Source of the DNA: Streptomyces sp. PKU-EA00015 | GTDB lineage: Bacteria; Actinomycetota; Actinomycetes; Streptomycetales; Streptomycetaceae | Reading direction: 5' to 3' | NCBI RefSeq assembly: GCF_013387495.1 | Contig: NZ_JABZEE010000025.1 | Span: forward strand, 62,001 to 126,000 | DNA: 64,000 nt | Part shown: positions 38,166 to 46,969 of the stretch, piece after piece | How positions within the stretch are numbered: position 1 is the stretch's first letter | Layout: each line of letters starts with the position of its first letter | Notes under the pieces: generated by a model | The model's input: the letters and a program-made list of their open reading frames with translations, nothing else | Database searches by the model: none | Told to the model about the DNA's origin: nothing | Program-made: the position numbers and the translations under genes

Positions 38166-38254
38166 GGCACGACCTACCGCGGGGACTCCGCACAGGGAGA
38201 GCCTGGCGAAGAGCGTGACCCTACCACTTGGCGATCCGGGGACCGACCGTAGTC

Positions 38255-38298
38255 ACGTGCCAGATGCGTGCCAGATCGTGCGGTCATTCACGGTCAGT
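38255..38298 (+). repeat. GTGCCAGAT arm-type repeat, copy 2
   Basis: This matches 36293-36332: ACGTGCCAGATGCGTGCCAG, then ATCG-GCGGTCA and CACGGTCA. The two copies are in the same orientation and enclose the 177-aa and 263-aa genes. Confidence 0.5.
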
Positions 38299-38432
38299 TG
38301 GGGCGCGGGAAGGTGCTCGATCAGTGCTGGGCCGGCCTGGCCTGTCAGATGCGCCTGCGGCGCCGCTCACGTGTGTGGGTGGTGGGGGTGCAGGGCATCT
38401 CGGCGAGATCGGTCACGGCCAACAGAGGGGGT

Positions 38433-38630
38433 TCAGGAGCACACTGCGGCGAGGGCGGCCGTTACGGCGGCAGCGAGGGTGATCACTGCGGCGAAGGCGG
38501 CAGCCGCCTGCTTGAGGGCGGCGGGGTAGCCGGCGCCGTCCAGGCGGGCGAGTTTGCCCGCGCCGACAGCGGCCAGCAGCGCGACCACGAAGGTCAGAGC
38601 GGTGGTGAGCAGAACGATGGCGACTGACAC
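38433..38630 (-). CDS. Small two-TM protein divergent from NTPase gene
   Basis: A 65-residue protein, almost all hydrophobic: VAIVLLTTALTFVVALLAAV, a short basic loop (GAGKLARLDG), then AFAAVITLAAAVTAALAAV. The GTG at 38630 has AGGGAG at proper spacing. Its divergence from the HTH-NTPase gene (126-bp gap) suggests joint control. Possibly a membrane effector or partner of that NTPase. Confidence 0.65.
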   Translation of the reverse strand: MSVAIVLLTTALTFVVALLAAVGAGKLARLDGAGYPAALKQAAAAFAAVITLAAAVTAALAAVCS

Positions 38631-38755
38631 GGCAATCTCCCTGGAAAGGTAGGGGTGTTGACGTGGTCGAAGGTCGCGGAATTTGTGTGCGTCGGGGTTC
38701 GCCGGGAGGAAGATGAACACCGGCGAACACATCACCGCCCCGGGGGGACGAGCAC

Positions 38756-41569
38756 GTGCATGACGACGAGCGGAGCGACCGCAGTGCGGCGATGATCGAA
38801 CTGCACAACAGGCTGAGCGACGGGCTGGCACGCGCCAGACTGAACAAGTCGCAACTCGCCGTCCAGACGGGACTGGGGCGGACGACCGTGTCGGAGGCGT
38901 TTCGGCCCGATGGGTCTGTTCCGTCGGCGGAGACGGTGGCGGCGCTGGCCCGTGTGCTGAAGCTGCCACAGGAGGAGCTGCTGGCGTTGCGGCGCGCCGC
39001 GGCGGGTCCGGTTGTGCAGGACGATCCGGGGCCGGGTAAGCCGATCGGCGAGTGGGAGCCGCATGACTTGGAGGTCCACCCGGCCGGGCCCGCCCTGCCT
39101 TCGTCGCGGCAGCGGGTGCTGCCAGGCTATGTGCGGCGGGCGCATGACCGGGTGCTGGCGCAGGCGGTGCAGGACGCCCAGGCGGGCGGTAGCCGGATGG
39201 TGGTCCTGGTCGGCACTTCCTCGACGGGGAAGACGAGGGCCTGCTGGGAGGCAGTCCAGCCGCTTGCCGAGCTCGAGTGGCGGCTGTGGCACCCCTTCGA
39301 CCCGACCCGGGCTGAGGCCGCTCTCGACGACTTGGAACGTGTCCGGCCGCGGACGGTGGTGTGGCTGAACGAGGCCCAGCACTACCTTGGCGACGCCCGG
39401 GCCGGCGAGCGGATCGCCGCCGCGTTGCACGCGCTGCTCACCGATCCGGAGCGGGGGCCAGTCGTGGTGCTGGGCACCCTGTGGCCCGAGTACGACCGCC
39501 AGTTCACGGCGCTGCCCTCGCCCGGCGAGCCGGACCCACACAGCCGGGTACGCGAGCTCCTGGCCGGACGCACTCTCTACATCCCGTCCAGCTTCGACGC
39601 GCAGGCGCTGCGCGCCGCCTCCGCCCTGGCGAAGGACGGGGACCGCCTGCTGGCCGACGCCCTCACCAGGGCCTGCGCCCACGGACAGGTGACACAAGAC
39701 CTGGCCGGTGCTCCCGAACTCTTACGCCGCTACGCATGCGGCACCCCGGCGGCCCGGGCGCTGCTGGAGGCGGCGATGGACGCCCGCCGTCTCGGCGTCG
39801 GCCTGCACCTGCCCCATTCCTTTCTCACCGACGCCGCACCCGACTACCTCAACGACACCGACCACGAAGACCTCTCCGAAAACTGGGCGGAGGCCGCATT
39901 CGCCGAGCTCGCCCAGACCGTCCACGGCAAGCAAGCGCCCATGCGCCACACCACCGCCCGCCCCACACGGCGCCCGCCAGGAACACCACCACCCCCCACG
40001 CCGCCCAGTCCGCCAGCAGGCCCGGTATTCAGGCTGGCCGACTACCTCGAACAACATGGCCGCACCACGCGAGGGCAGTTGTGCCCGCCCGCATCCTTCT
40101 GGCACGCCGCCCACACCCACCTCACCCGCCCCGAGGACCTGGACAACCTCGCCCGAGCAGCCGACGACCGGCATCGCCTCCAGTGGGCCCACCACCTCCG
40201 CTACCGCGCCGCCGACGCCGGGCACCCCGGCGCCCTGTTCTACCTGGCCGAGATGCGGGAGACGGCCGGGGACGCGGAGGGCGCCGAGGCCCTGGCCCGC
40301 CGGGCCGCCGACGCCGGCGACATCACCGCCCTGTTCTACCTGGCCGAGATGCGGGAGACGGCCGGGGACGGGCAGGTTGCCGAGGCCCTTTACCGTCAAG
40401 CCGCCGACGCCGGCGACACCGACGCTCTGAACCGCCTGGCCGAGACGCGGGAGAGGGCAGGGGACCGACTGGGCGCCGAGGTCATGGCCTGCCAGGCCGC
40501 CGACGTCGGCGACACCCACGCCGTGTTCTCCCTGGTCGAGATGCGGGAGACGGCCGGGGACGGGCAGGTTGCCGAGGCCCTTTACCGTCAAGCCGCCGAC
40601 GCCGGCGACACCCACGCCGTGTTCTACCTGGTCGAGATGCGGGAGACGGCCGGGGACGCGGAGGGCGCCGAGGCCCTGGCCCGCCGGGCCGCCGACGCCG
40701 GCGACATCACCGCCCTGTTCTACCTGGCCGAGATGCGAGAGATGGCGGGGGACGCGGAGAGTGCCGAGGCCCTATACCGCGAGGCCGCCGACGCTGGCGT
40801 CGCCGACGCTCTGAACCGCCTGGCCGAGATGCGGGAGAGGGCAGGGGACCGACAGGGCGCCGAGGTCATGGCCTGCCAGGCCGCCGACGCAGGTCTCACC
40901 TACGCTCTGATCTACCTGGCCGAGATGCGGGAGAGGGCGGGGGACCAAGAAGGCGCCGAGGCCACGGCCCGTCAGGCCGCCGATGCCGGTCACCCCGAAG
41001 CCCTGGTCTTCTTGGCCTACATGCGGGAGAGGGCCGAGGACGGCGAGGGTGCCGGGGCCATGGCTCGCCAGGCCGCCGACGCCGGCCATATCTACGCTCT
41101 GATCAACCTGGCCGAGATGCGGAAGGAGGCGGGGGACGGGGAGGGTGCCGAGGCTCTTTACCGCGAGGCCGCCGACGCCGGGCACTCCGCCGCATTGATC
41201 GGCTTGGCCGAGATGCGGGAGGGGGCGGGGGACGGGGAGGGCGCCGAGACCCTTTACCGCCAGGCCGCCGACGCCGGCGACACCATCGCCCTGATCCATT
41301 TGGCCGAGATGCGGGAGAGGGCGGGGGACCGAGAAGGGGCCGAAGCCATGGCCCGCCAAGCCGCCGACGTCGGCGACGCCTACGCTCTGATCAACCTGGC
41401 CGAGATGCGGGAGAGGGCGGGGGACGCGGAGAGTGCCGAGACCCTCTACCGCCAGGCCGCCAATGTCGGCCTCACCCACCCGACGCGGCCCGGGACGCAG
41501 TTCCCGGCCGAAGAGCGGTGGCCTTACGGGCTGGACCCAGACGGGACCCCCACATCCCCCTGGCAGTAA
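38756..41569 (+). CDS. HTH-NTPase protein with 13 near-identical 32-residue repeats
   Basis: A 937-residue protein. An XRE-type helix-turn-helix (NKSQLAVQTGLGRTTVSEAF) is at about 28-50. A P-loop NTPase domain follows with Walker A VGTSSTGKTRA at about 152 and Walker B-like TVVWLNEAQ at about 200. A Pro-rich linker (about 400-425) leads to 13 tandem TPR/Sel1-like units of 32 residues such as AADAG...ALIYLAEMRERAGD. The STAND-like plan (sensor repeats plus NTPase) suggests ligand-triggered signalling. The GTG at 38756 has GGGGGGA upstream. It is divergent from a two-TM small protein. The C-terminal end is an unrelated short Pro-rich tail. Confidence 0.85.
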   Translation: MHDDERSDRSAAMIELHNRLSDGLARARLNKSQLAVQTGLGRTTVSEAFRPDGSVPSAETVAALARVLKLPQEELLALRRAAAGPVVQDDPGPGKPIGEWEPHDLEVHPAGPALPSSRQRVLPGYVRRAHDRVLAQAVQDAQAGGSRMVVLVGTSSTGKTRACWEAVQPLAELEWRLWHPFDPTRAEAALDDLERVRPRTVVWLNEAQHYLGDARAGERIAAALHALLTDPERGPVVVLGTLWPEYDRQFTALPSPGEPDPHSRVRELLAGRTLYIPSSFDAQALRAASALAKDGDRLLADALTRACAHGQVTQDLAGAPELLRRYACGTPAARALLEAAMDARRLGVGLHLPHSFLTDAAPDYLNDTDHEDLSENWAEAAFAELAQTVHGKQAPMRHTTARPTRRPPGTPPPPTPPSPPAGPVFRLADYLEQHGRTTRGQLCPPASFWHAAHTHLTRPEDLDNLARAADDRHRLQWAHHLRYRAADAGHPGALFYLAEMRETAGDAEGAEALARRAADAGDITALFYLAEMRETAGDGQVAEALYRQAADAGDTDALNRLAETRERAGDRLGAEVMACQAADVGDTHAVFSLVEMRETAGDGQVAEALYRQAADAGDTHAVFYLVEMRETAGDAEGAEALARRAADAGDITALFYLAEMREMAGDAESAEALYREAADAGVADALNRLAEMRERAGDRQGAEVMACQAADAGLTYALIYLAEMRERAGDQEGAEATARQAADAGHPEALVFLAYMRERAEDGEGAGAMARQAADAGHIYALINLAEMRKEAGDGEGAEALYREAADAGHSAALIGLAEMREGAGDGEGAETLYRQAADAGDTIALIHLAEMRERAGDREGAEAMARQAADVGDAYALINLAEMRERAGDAESAETLYRQAANVGLTHPTRPGTQFPAEERWPYGLDPDGTPTSPWQ
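40208..41455 (+). repeat. Thirteen 96-bp tandem coding repeats
   Basis: The period is exactly 96 bp from 40208 to 41455, with no indels. Units 1, 5 and 6, units 2 and 4, and units 3 and 7 form near-identical sets, so blocks of several units have been duplicated. This pattern fits recent unequal exchange and copy-number variability. Confidence 0.85.
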
Positions 41570-41721
41570 CCCCCCTCCCCACCGGCCACGATGCCTGCCC
41601 CAGCCCACCACCCGTGCCCCACCCGCTCCGCCCGAATGGAAGTGCCTGGTGTCGTTCGGGCCGTCACGGCCCTGGTGCTGGCTTGCTATCGGGCGCCCCT
41701 CCCTATGACGCCCGGCGCAGG

Positions 41722-41937
41722 TGGCTACGACGACGTCAACCGGCTGCACCAAGACGGCTCCAGCTGGCCCGGTTTCGTGAAGATCCAGGACCGTGAGGCT
41801 GGCCTGAGATGGCCCCATCCAGCCGTCGTCGCTGCTCATTGGCGGGGCCGTTTCAGGCCGCCCCGACGGAGGCTTCACAAGACGGGGCCAGCTGGAGCCG
41901 TCTCGGTGGGGCCGCTGAACGTCGTCGTAGCCACGCA
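41722..41937. repeat. 216-bp imperfect palindrome (MITE-like)
   Basis: The outer arms of about 62 bp (41722-41783 and 41874-41937; starting GTGGCTACGACGACGT) are about 85 percent complementary. The inner part also pairs (GGCCTGAGATGGCCCC with GGGGCCGTTTCAGGCC). It has no coding capacity and lies in a 570-bp gene-free stretch. It could be a miniature transposable element or a long structured RNA. Confidence 0.55.
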
Positions 41938-42097
41938 GGGTTCGCCTGAGGAATCAAGCCGAGCAACTGTGAGGCGGTGCCGATCACAGGGTGGCCGAAT
42001 TCAAAAGAGCCCCATCAAAGGTGCATGCACCCGCCGACAGGTTCAGCACCGCTGCGGGCCTGTTGACCTGGCACGACCGCTTTGAGGTCGGCGCCAC

Positions 42098-42110
42098 GCT
42101 TACAAAGCAG
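42098..42110 (+). repeat. GCTTACAAAGCAG core, copy 2
   Basis: The direct-repeat partner of 36426-36438. It lies at the left edge of the conjugative element, just before its last gene, so it may mark the element boundary. Confidence 0.35.
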
Positions 42111-42137
42111 ATGTTCATCGTTCGGCGACGGACACGC

Positions 42138-42308
42138 CTACGGCTGAGGCCAGCCCTCATCGCTCATGCACTGCTTGAATGCCTTGTCCCGCTGCGTCGT
42201 GGTATATGAGCTGGTCAGCTCGTCCAGGGTAGGATCTTCGCTCTTTGACTCGGGCCACGCCTTGCCTGCGAGCTCAGTGCAGTACGCCCGCGCTTCGAGC
42301 TGCGTCAT
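42138..42308 (-). CDS. Small hypothetical protein or 3' remnant
   Basis: A 56-residue frame from ATG 42308 with a coding-like composition and two Cys (ARAYCTELAGKAWPES, DKAFKQCMSDEGWPQP). The sequence upstream in the same frame is not convincing, so this may be the truncated end of a larger secreted protein. Low certainty. Confidence 0.35.
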   Translation of the reverse strand: MTQLEARAYCTELAGKAWPESKSEDPTLDELTSSYTTTQRDKAFKQCMSDEGWPQP

Positions 42309-42486
42309 TTGCAGCGTGCGGCCGTTGCTCGTTCCGTACACCAGCGGAGTACAGCAACCACGATGACCGACGCTGGCCCTCACCGCACCGAGAAGCCGAG
42401 CAGCCAGCCCGGCAGCCCTCAGCGACCGTCCCGCCCGTAGTTCGCGAAGAGAGGGTGGGGGCCGTGCCAACGCCTAGCTCCTTGAA

Positions 42487-44463
42487 TCATCGGACTGAGG
42501 CGTCGTCGGTCCCCGTAGCCGAAGGGTGCACTCGAAATACCGCAGCCGGTTGGCGTCCCCGCCCTCCAGCTCGCGCCTCGTGGAGGCGGCGAAGGTAGCC
42601 GTGCTCCTCGAGGAGCCTCAGCGCCGGAGCTGCCGAGCTCACCGTGGGGAAGGCGCGGCGCCGAGCCGTGACGAGTTCGTGGGCCTTGAAACTGGTTGTC
42701 TTCGTGCGGCGGATCCAGTCGAGCACCAGCTGAGCCTTCTCGCTGTCTGCGTCCGTTTCCATGAGGTCGAAGGCCGCGAGGGCGTGAGCGGTGTAGTACT
42801 CGCCGATGGCGACGGCGCGCTCGATCGTGGCGGCCTCGATGGGATCGCCCCAGCGGCCCGTTGCACGTTCGGCGAGGTGCAGAAGGCCGGCGATGCGGGC
42901 CACGGCGCCGACGTACTTTCCTGCCCAGTCGTCGATGTGGGCCAGGGCGCCCTCGGGGCGTAGCTGGGGCTCGATTGCTTCCTGCAGCTTGATGACGGCC
43001 TGGTCGGCGGGGCCCGAGCACTTGATCGTGACCGGCTCGGGGAGGTCCGTCAGGGTATGGACCAGCGTCGTGAGACGGGACTGGTATGTGCGGGACACCT
43101 GCTCTGGGACCGGTGGGACGACGATTTGGCGGTAGCCGAGGGTCGAGGCGGGCAGCGAGAAGAGGAAGCGCGCCAGCAGGCCGCGACCACGAGCCCCGGG
43201 CGTCTGGGCGAGGTCCAACAGGACGGGGGGCTGCAACGTGATGCCGATGGTGAGGGCAGGTTTCTCACCCAAGTCGGTTTCACGCGTGATGCGTTCGGCC
43301 TGAAGCCGTTCGCCCTTGTGCCCCTGGAGGAAGACGCCGAGGTTCGGGCGTGAGCTGTAGCGGCCCGCGATGATGTCGAAGAGATCGCCTTCCGGGGACA
43401 GGACGCCGAGGCGGCCGTGTGTGCTCAGGAGCTTGGTCAGGGTCTCGGGGGTGACGTCGCCGGAGGCGGTCAGACGGGGATTGGGCGGGACGACAATCGA
43501 CTCGGCCTCCATGCGGAGGCCCGCGGCCTCGGCCACCAGGGACGTGGAAGCGGTCGCGTCGTCGGCCTTGCGGGCCTTGGTCATGATGGCTTCGGCACGG
43601 GCTTCCGCGGCTTCCTTGGCGACCTCGGCCTCGATGATGGACGCGCGCGCACCCTCCTGCAAGGCCGCTTCGATGTCGTAGATCGGCCGGGTCATGGCGG
43701 CGAAGACGTCGGACTTGCGGGAGGCCGGGGGCATGGCCACGACCAGGTAGAGGTTCGTCTGCTCGACCCAGCCGTCGCGGATCTGGACATGGACGCGCCC
43801 GCCGGCGGCCGTAGAGAGCACGGCGAGAGCCATGGTCGCGGCCATGTCGGTGGGGGTCTGCGTGAACTCGGCGACCGCGTAAGCCTGTTCGGCTGCCCAG
43901 GCAGGGAGGGCATCGACTGGGAAGGTGGGCAGCGGGCCTTGCTGACCGAGTGGTGTCGGCGCAGGCCAGCGTTCCTCGGCTTCTGTGAGATCGAGCGCGT
44001 GGCGTGCTGTGGCGAGCAGCTCGTCGTGGTCTTCGCCCGAATCACGCGCTGCCTGCATCAGCCGGGTGCCGAGCTCAGCGATCTGGCGGCGCTTCGCGTG
44101 CCTCCGCACGATCCTCGCGTACCAGAACCCGGAGCTGGCCGTTGGAGCAGCCCTGTAGAGGGTGTGCAGATATGGCGCCCCGCCGACACGCTGCAGGTCG
44201 CCGGAGTTCGCGAGATGGTCGGTGAGGACGATCGGGGTTGGCGGGATGCTGGCCGCCACGAGCTCCAGGATTGCGCGCCAGATGGTCTCGTGGGCGGGGA
44301 GGTAGAAGACTGCGGTGTCCTGCCCGAGCTCCTCCTCGACCTCGGGCAGGACGGCGGCGTCGGCCATGACGGCACCGAGGACGATCTGCTCGGCCTCAAT
44401 GCTGTTCGGCGCCTCCGTCATCGGGATGACGTTTTCGCCGTGGGCGTGCTGGGGCGTGCTCAC
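42487..44463 (-). CDS. DnaB N-terminal domain-DUF3987 replication-type protein
   Basis: A 658-residue protein. Residues about 20-165 match the helical N-terminal domain of replicative helicase DnaB (SIEAEQIVLGAVMADAAVL, then YLHTLYRAAPTASSGFWYA). The rest is a DUF3987-like primase/helicase-associated ATPase with an ASRKSD loop in place of a canonical Walker A. Such proteins serve phage and plasmid replication initiation. The GTG at 44463 follows GAGAGGAG at good spacing; an ATG at 44421 is the alternative. It ends the long minus-strand operon of the conjugative element. Confidence 0.82.
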   Translation of the reverse strand: MSTPQHAHGENVIPMTEAPNSIEAEQIVLGAVMADAAVLPEVEEELGQDTAVFYLPAHETIWRAILELVAASIPPTPIVLTDHLANSGDLQRVGGAPYLHTLYRAAPTASSGFWYARIVRRHAKRRQIAELGTRLMQAARDSGEDHDELLATARHALDLTEAEERWPAPTPLGQQGPLPTFPVDALPAWAAEQAYAVAEFTQTPTDMAATMALAVLSTAAGGRVHVQIRDGWVEQTNLYLVVAMPPASRKSDVFAAMTRPIYDIEAALQEGARASIIEAEVAKEAAEARAEAIMTKARKADDATASTSLVAEAAGLRMEAESIVVPPNPRLTASGDVTPETLTKLLSTHGRLGVLSPEGDLFDIIAGRYSSRPNLGVFLQGHKGERLQAERITRETDLGEKPALTIGITLQPPVLLDLAQTPGARGRGLLARFLFSLPASTLGYRQIVVPPVPEQVSRTYQSRLTTLVHTLTDLPEPVTIKCSGPADQAVIKLQEAIEPQLRPEGALAHIDDWAGKYVGAVARIAGLLHLAERATGRWGDPIEAATIERAVAIGEYYTAHALAAFDLMETDADSEKAQLVLDWIRRTKTTSFKAHELVTARRRAFPTVSSAAPALRLLEEHGYLRRLHEARAGGRGRQPAAVFRVHPSATGTDDASVR

Positions 44464-44539
44464 GCCGCTCCTCTCAGTGCGGTGGTGTGGAAGGGGAGGA
44501 TGGCCAGGCGCCTGGCGTGCCAGCCGGTGCGGATGGGAA

Positions 44540-45106
44540 TCAAGACTTGCCTCGCAGCGCGGCGACGGTGCGTTTGGCGTCGGCGACCAGGTCGTGACCG
44601 CGGGTGTGCTCCTGCGGAGCAAGGCCCCAGCTGCCATCCACTACCAGGCATACGACCGTGGTGGTGAGCAGGGCCGGCCGCTCCGAGCTCGGCTCGTAGA
44701 AGGTCGCGTACGAGGAGAGGCAGTGGCGCTCGGCGCTCCAGTCCTGCAAGCCGGATGGGACGTCGCGATTCGCACGCAGCGCCTGGCGGTACAGCGGGAC
44801 GTGTACGTCGATAAGGAGACTGCCGTCGCCATCCTCCGCGAACGTTGGGGTGATGCCACGAAGGTCGGGGCGGATCTCGACGTAGCCGGGCGACATCACC
44901 GGCGAGGTCGCGACTCCCCAGGCCGCGGCAGCGAACTCGTTGACGGGCAGCGGCTGGTCCGGCCGGTCGTACTCGTGGAACCGGTTGAGACGCTGCCCGA
45001 GGTACGCGCCGTAGCGCGAATGGCCGTCTGAGGCGCTGCGGTGATCGTGCTCCTCATCGATGAGGGTGAGCATGGTGGGCGTCCAGAGCTCGTTGCGCAC
45101 GGACAT
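44540..45106 (-). CDS. Hypothetical element protein, 188 aa
   Basis: A soluble protein (MSVRNELWTPTMLTLIDEEH; DGSLLIDVHVPLYRQALRA; ATFYEPSSERPALLTTTVVC) resembling uncharacterised proteins found on Streptomyces integrative elements. ATG 45106 has AAGGAG about 10 nt upstream, whereas the ATG at 45127 would place that RBS inside the gene. Part of the tra operon. Confidence 0.7.
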   Translation of the reverse strand: MSVRNELWTPTMLTLIDEEHDHRSASDGHSRYGAYLGQRLNRFHEYDRPDQPLPVNEFAAAAWGVATSPVMSPGYVEIRPDLRGITPTFAEDGDGSLLIDVHVPLYRQALRANRDVPSGLQDWSAERHCLSSYATFYEPSSERPALLTTTVVCLVVDGSWGLAPQEHTRGHDLVADAKRTVAALRGKS

Positions 45107-45241
45107 GATGTAGGTACTCCTTCGCATCGCTCAGTGGGAAAGGGGTGCTGCGGGGCGAGGCCGTCGCTGTGGGAGGTGAGCGGTTTCTCCCCGCGTCTTA
45201 CGTGCAGGGCTGGACTTGTGAGGCCGCAGTTACCTCCAGGC

Positions 45242-45543
45242 CTAGGGATCGTTCGCGTCGGCGGCGTGGTCTGCGGCGTCGGCGAAGAGGTTCGCCCCCT
45301 GTTCCCGGTCGCGGGCATGCGCCACTCGGAGGCACCACGGCGGAGGACGGCGGCGATGACTCGGGCTCGGGTGGGCTCGATGGAGACCGGTGTGCGGACG
45401 GAGCCGTCGAACAGGGCACGGATGGCGGCCCAGCCGCTGGCAGGCAGGACGTGGGCGAGGTGCTTGCCGAGGTTGTGAATGGTGGTGGCTGAGCGCCGTT
45501 CCTGGCCGTAGAGGTCGGAGCCGTGACTGACGTTGATGCCCAT
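45242..45543 (-). pseudogene. DUF7739-like small protein with apparent frameshift
   Basis: The start MGINVSHGSDLYGQERRSAT and the following NLGKHLAHVLPASGWAAIR match a family I know as DUF7739 in Streptomyces. After VLRRGASEWRMP the original frame turns into Thr/Pro-rich non-family sequence, while another frame supplies the expected end (LFADAADHAADANDP, stop at 45242). A single indel near 45310-45335 explains this; it could be a real mutation or a sequence error. The ATG overlaps the preceding stop (TGATG). Confidence 0.5.
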
Positions 45544-46157
45544 CAGTGGCCTGCCTTCCGTGCGTTGGCGGCGGCGGTGCGTACGAACTGCAGGACCTGG
45601 TCGCGGGTGCGGGCCGGCTGGTCGTTCCAGACCACGTAGGAGCCGGCCTCGGGTCCAAGGGCGTCCTGCAGGTGGGCGGAGGCCTCGCGGAGCGTGTGGA
45701 CGTCGCCGTAGCCGAGGCGGTGGAGGGCGTACTGGGCGCCGATGATGCAGCGCCGACCCTTCTCGTCCCGCTGGGTGCCCTGGCTCCAGCCGTGCCGCTC
45801 GATGAGCAGCGCGACCAGCTCCAGGTTCTCCGCAGCGGGGATGATGCGGCCGCCTCCGTGCCAGGCCCGCATCAGCGGGAGCGAGAGCGCCCAGTCCGGC
45901 AGGCGGCGCAGGATGCGCGCCGGGGGTCGCAACCGCGGTGCCTGCTCGCCCTGGGGCGGCGGGGCGGTGTCGAGCTGGGCGAGCGCTTCGGCGACCAGCT
46001 CGTTGGTCGTCTTGGTGACCAGCGGGTGCGCGGTCGTACGGACGCGAGCGGCGAGGTAGCGCTCGATCTCGACGACCAGTGCGTCCGCGTCGATCGACAA
46101 CCCCAGGTTGTCGGTGGCCGGTTCCCGGCTTGCTCTGGCCGTCGTGGTCGTGGTCAT
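45543..46157 (-). CDS. DUF6197-like element protein
   Basis: A 204-residue cytoplasmic protein with the features I associate with DUF6197: LVALLIERHGWSQGTQRDE, CIIGAQYALHRLG and YVVWNDQPARTRDQVLQFV. Function unknown; it is common on Streptomyces integrative elements. ATG 46157 is followed downstream by the coupled DUF7739-like gene. Confidence 0.75.
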   Translation of the reverse strand: MTTTTTARASREPATDNLGLSIDADALVVEIERYLAARVRTTAHPLVTKTTNELVAEALAQLDTAPPPQGEQAPRLRPPARILRRLPDWALSLPLMRAWHGGGRIIPAAENLELVALLIERHGWSQGTQRDEKGRRCIIGAQYALHRLGYGDVHTLREASAHLQDALGPEAGSYVVWNDQPARTRDQVLQFVRTAAANARKAGH

Positions 46158-46202
46158 CTCGTGGTGCCTTCCTTCGGTCTCGGTGCCGGTAGGTGGGCGG
46201 GT

Positions 46203-46240
46203 GGGGCGCTCCCGTGCTGTCCAGGCGGAGGGAGCGCCCC
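46203..46240 (-). terminator. Intergenic hairpin, copy 1
   Basis: GGGGCGCTCCC (46203-46213) pairs perfectly with GGGAGCGCCCC (46230-46240). It lies between the 61-aa gene and the DUF6197-like gene, and the sequence including the loop recurs at 46970-47007. A partial terminator or mRNA stabiliser inside the operon is likely. Confidence 0.6.
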
Positions 46241-46247
46241 GGTCTTG

Positions 46248-46433
46248 CTACTGGTGCTGGGTCTCGCGGCGGCGGGCCCGGTTGTAGGCGGCGATGTCCT
46301 CGTGGGTGCCGCCCGCATCGAGCACTGCCTTCATCGCGTCGCAGACCTTGTGCGGGTCACCGGCCATGCCGTTCTCCGCGTACTCGTTGACCAGGTCGGC
46401 GGCCTTGGCGATGAGCTCTTCCTTGGTGGCCAT
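46248..46433 (-). CDS. Small element protein, 61 aa
   Basis: A short acidic helical protein (MATKEELIAKAADLVNEYAE; MKAVLDAGGTHEDIAAYNRA). ATG 46433 is preceded by AAGGAG. Similar short genes sit between spd/tra and replication genes on Streptomyces elements; role unknown. Confidence 0.65.
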   Translation of the reverse strand: MATKEELIAKAADLVNEYAENGMAGDPHKVCDAMKAVLDAGGTHEDIAAYNRARRRETQHQ

Positions 46434-46517
46434 CTCGGGTTCTCCTTCCGGAGTCGGTTGGTCTGACCGGCTCCCCTCACCGCTCGTACGGGACGGGCGG
46501 ATCGGGCAGCGGTTAGG

Positions 46518-46928
46518 TCACCACCAGTTGGACTTGCGCTTCGTCCGGGCCTGGCGGGCCTCGTCGGCGAGCTTCTCCAGGTGGGCAATCTCGTCGGCGT
46601 CCAGCGGGCGGTCGAACTCCTCGCCTGCGGGGAGGGGGCCTGCGACCTGCGGGCCGGGGGTGGCGATGTTTCGGATGCCGGTCGGGCGCTGGAGGTGGAT
46701 AGGGCCCTCGCGCAGGCAGATGCCTTCGACGGAGATGCCGCCGACCATCGCGCCACCGAGTAGCGGGTGCTGGCCGGTGACGGTGAACTCGCTGTAGAGG
46801 CGGTCGTCCTCGTACGGGGCGACGTTGGTCGCGACGCTGCGCACGACGTAGAAGCGGTCGCCCTTCTTCAGCTCGCGGCCGGCGCGCTTGGCGTCGCTGG
46901 CGGTGCGCTGGTAGACGTCCCTGGCCAT
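46518..46928 (-). CDS. Element hypothetical protein, 136 aa
   Basis: A soluble protein (ARDVYQRTASDAKRAGRELK, FYVVRSVATNVAPYEDDRLY, EFDRPLDADEIAHLEKLADE). ATG 46928 has AGGAGG nearby. The N-terminal half looks like a small beta-barrel. No family assigned. Part of the tra operon, with a hairpin just upstream. Confidence 0.7.
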   Translation of the reverse strand: MARDVYQRTASDAKRAGRELKKGDRFYVVRSVATNVAPYEDDRLYSEFTVTGQHPLLGGAMVGGISVEGICLREGPIHLQRPTGIRNIATPGPQVAGPLPAGEEFDRPLDADEIAHLEKLADEARQARTKRKSNWW

Positions 46929-46969
46929 GACGGGTCCTCCTGGTTGGTAGTGCCGGTGGTTGGGCGGGC

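Noticed and set aside
39361..41796. 811-codon plus frame in another phase across the NTPase repeats
   Set aside because: Arg/Gly repeats produced by reading the 96-bp units out of phase.
41591..42085. 164-codon plus frame
   Set aside because: It reads through the long palindrome at 41722-41937, so it is not a protein gene.
44896..45543. Full 215-codon frame continuing from the DUF7739-like start
   Set aside because: After about residue 80 it turns Thr/Ser/Pro-rich and overlaps the next gene by 210 bp; a frameshift explains it better.
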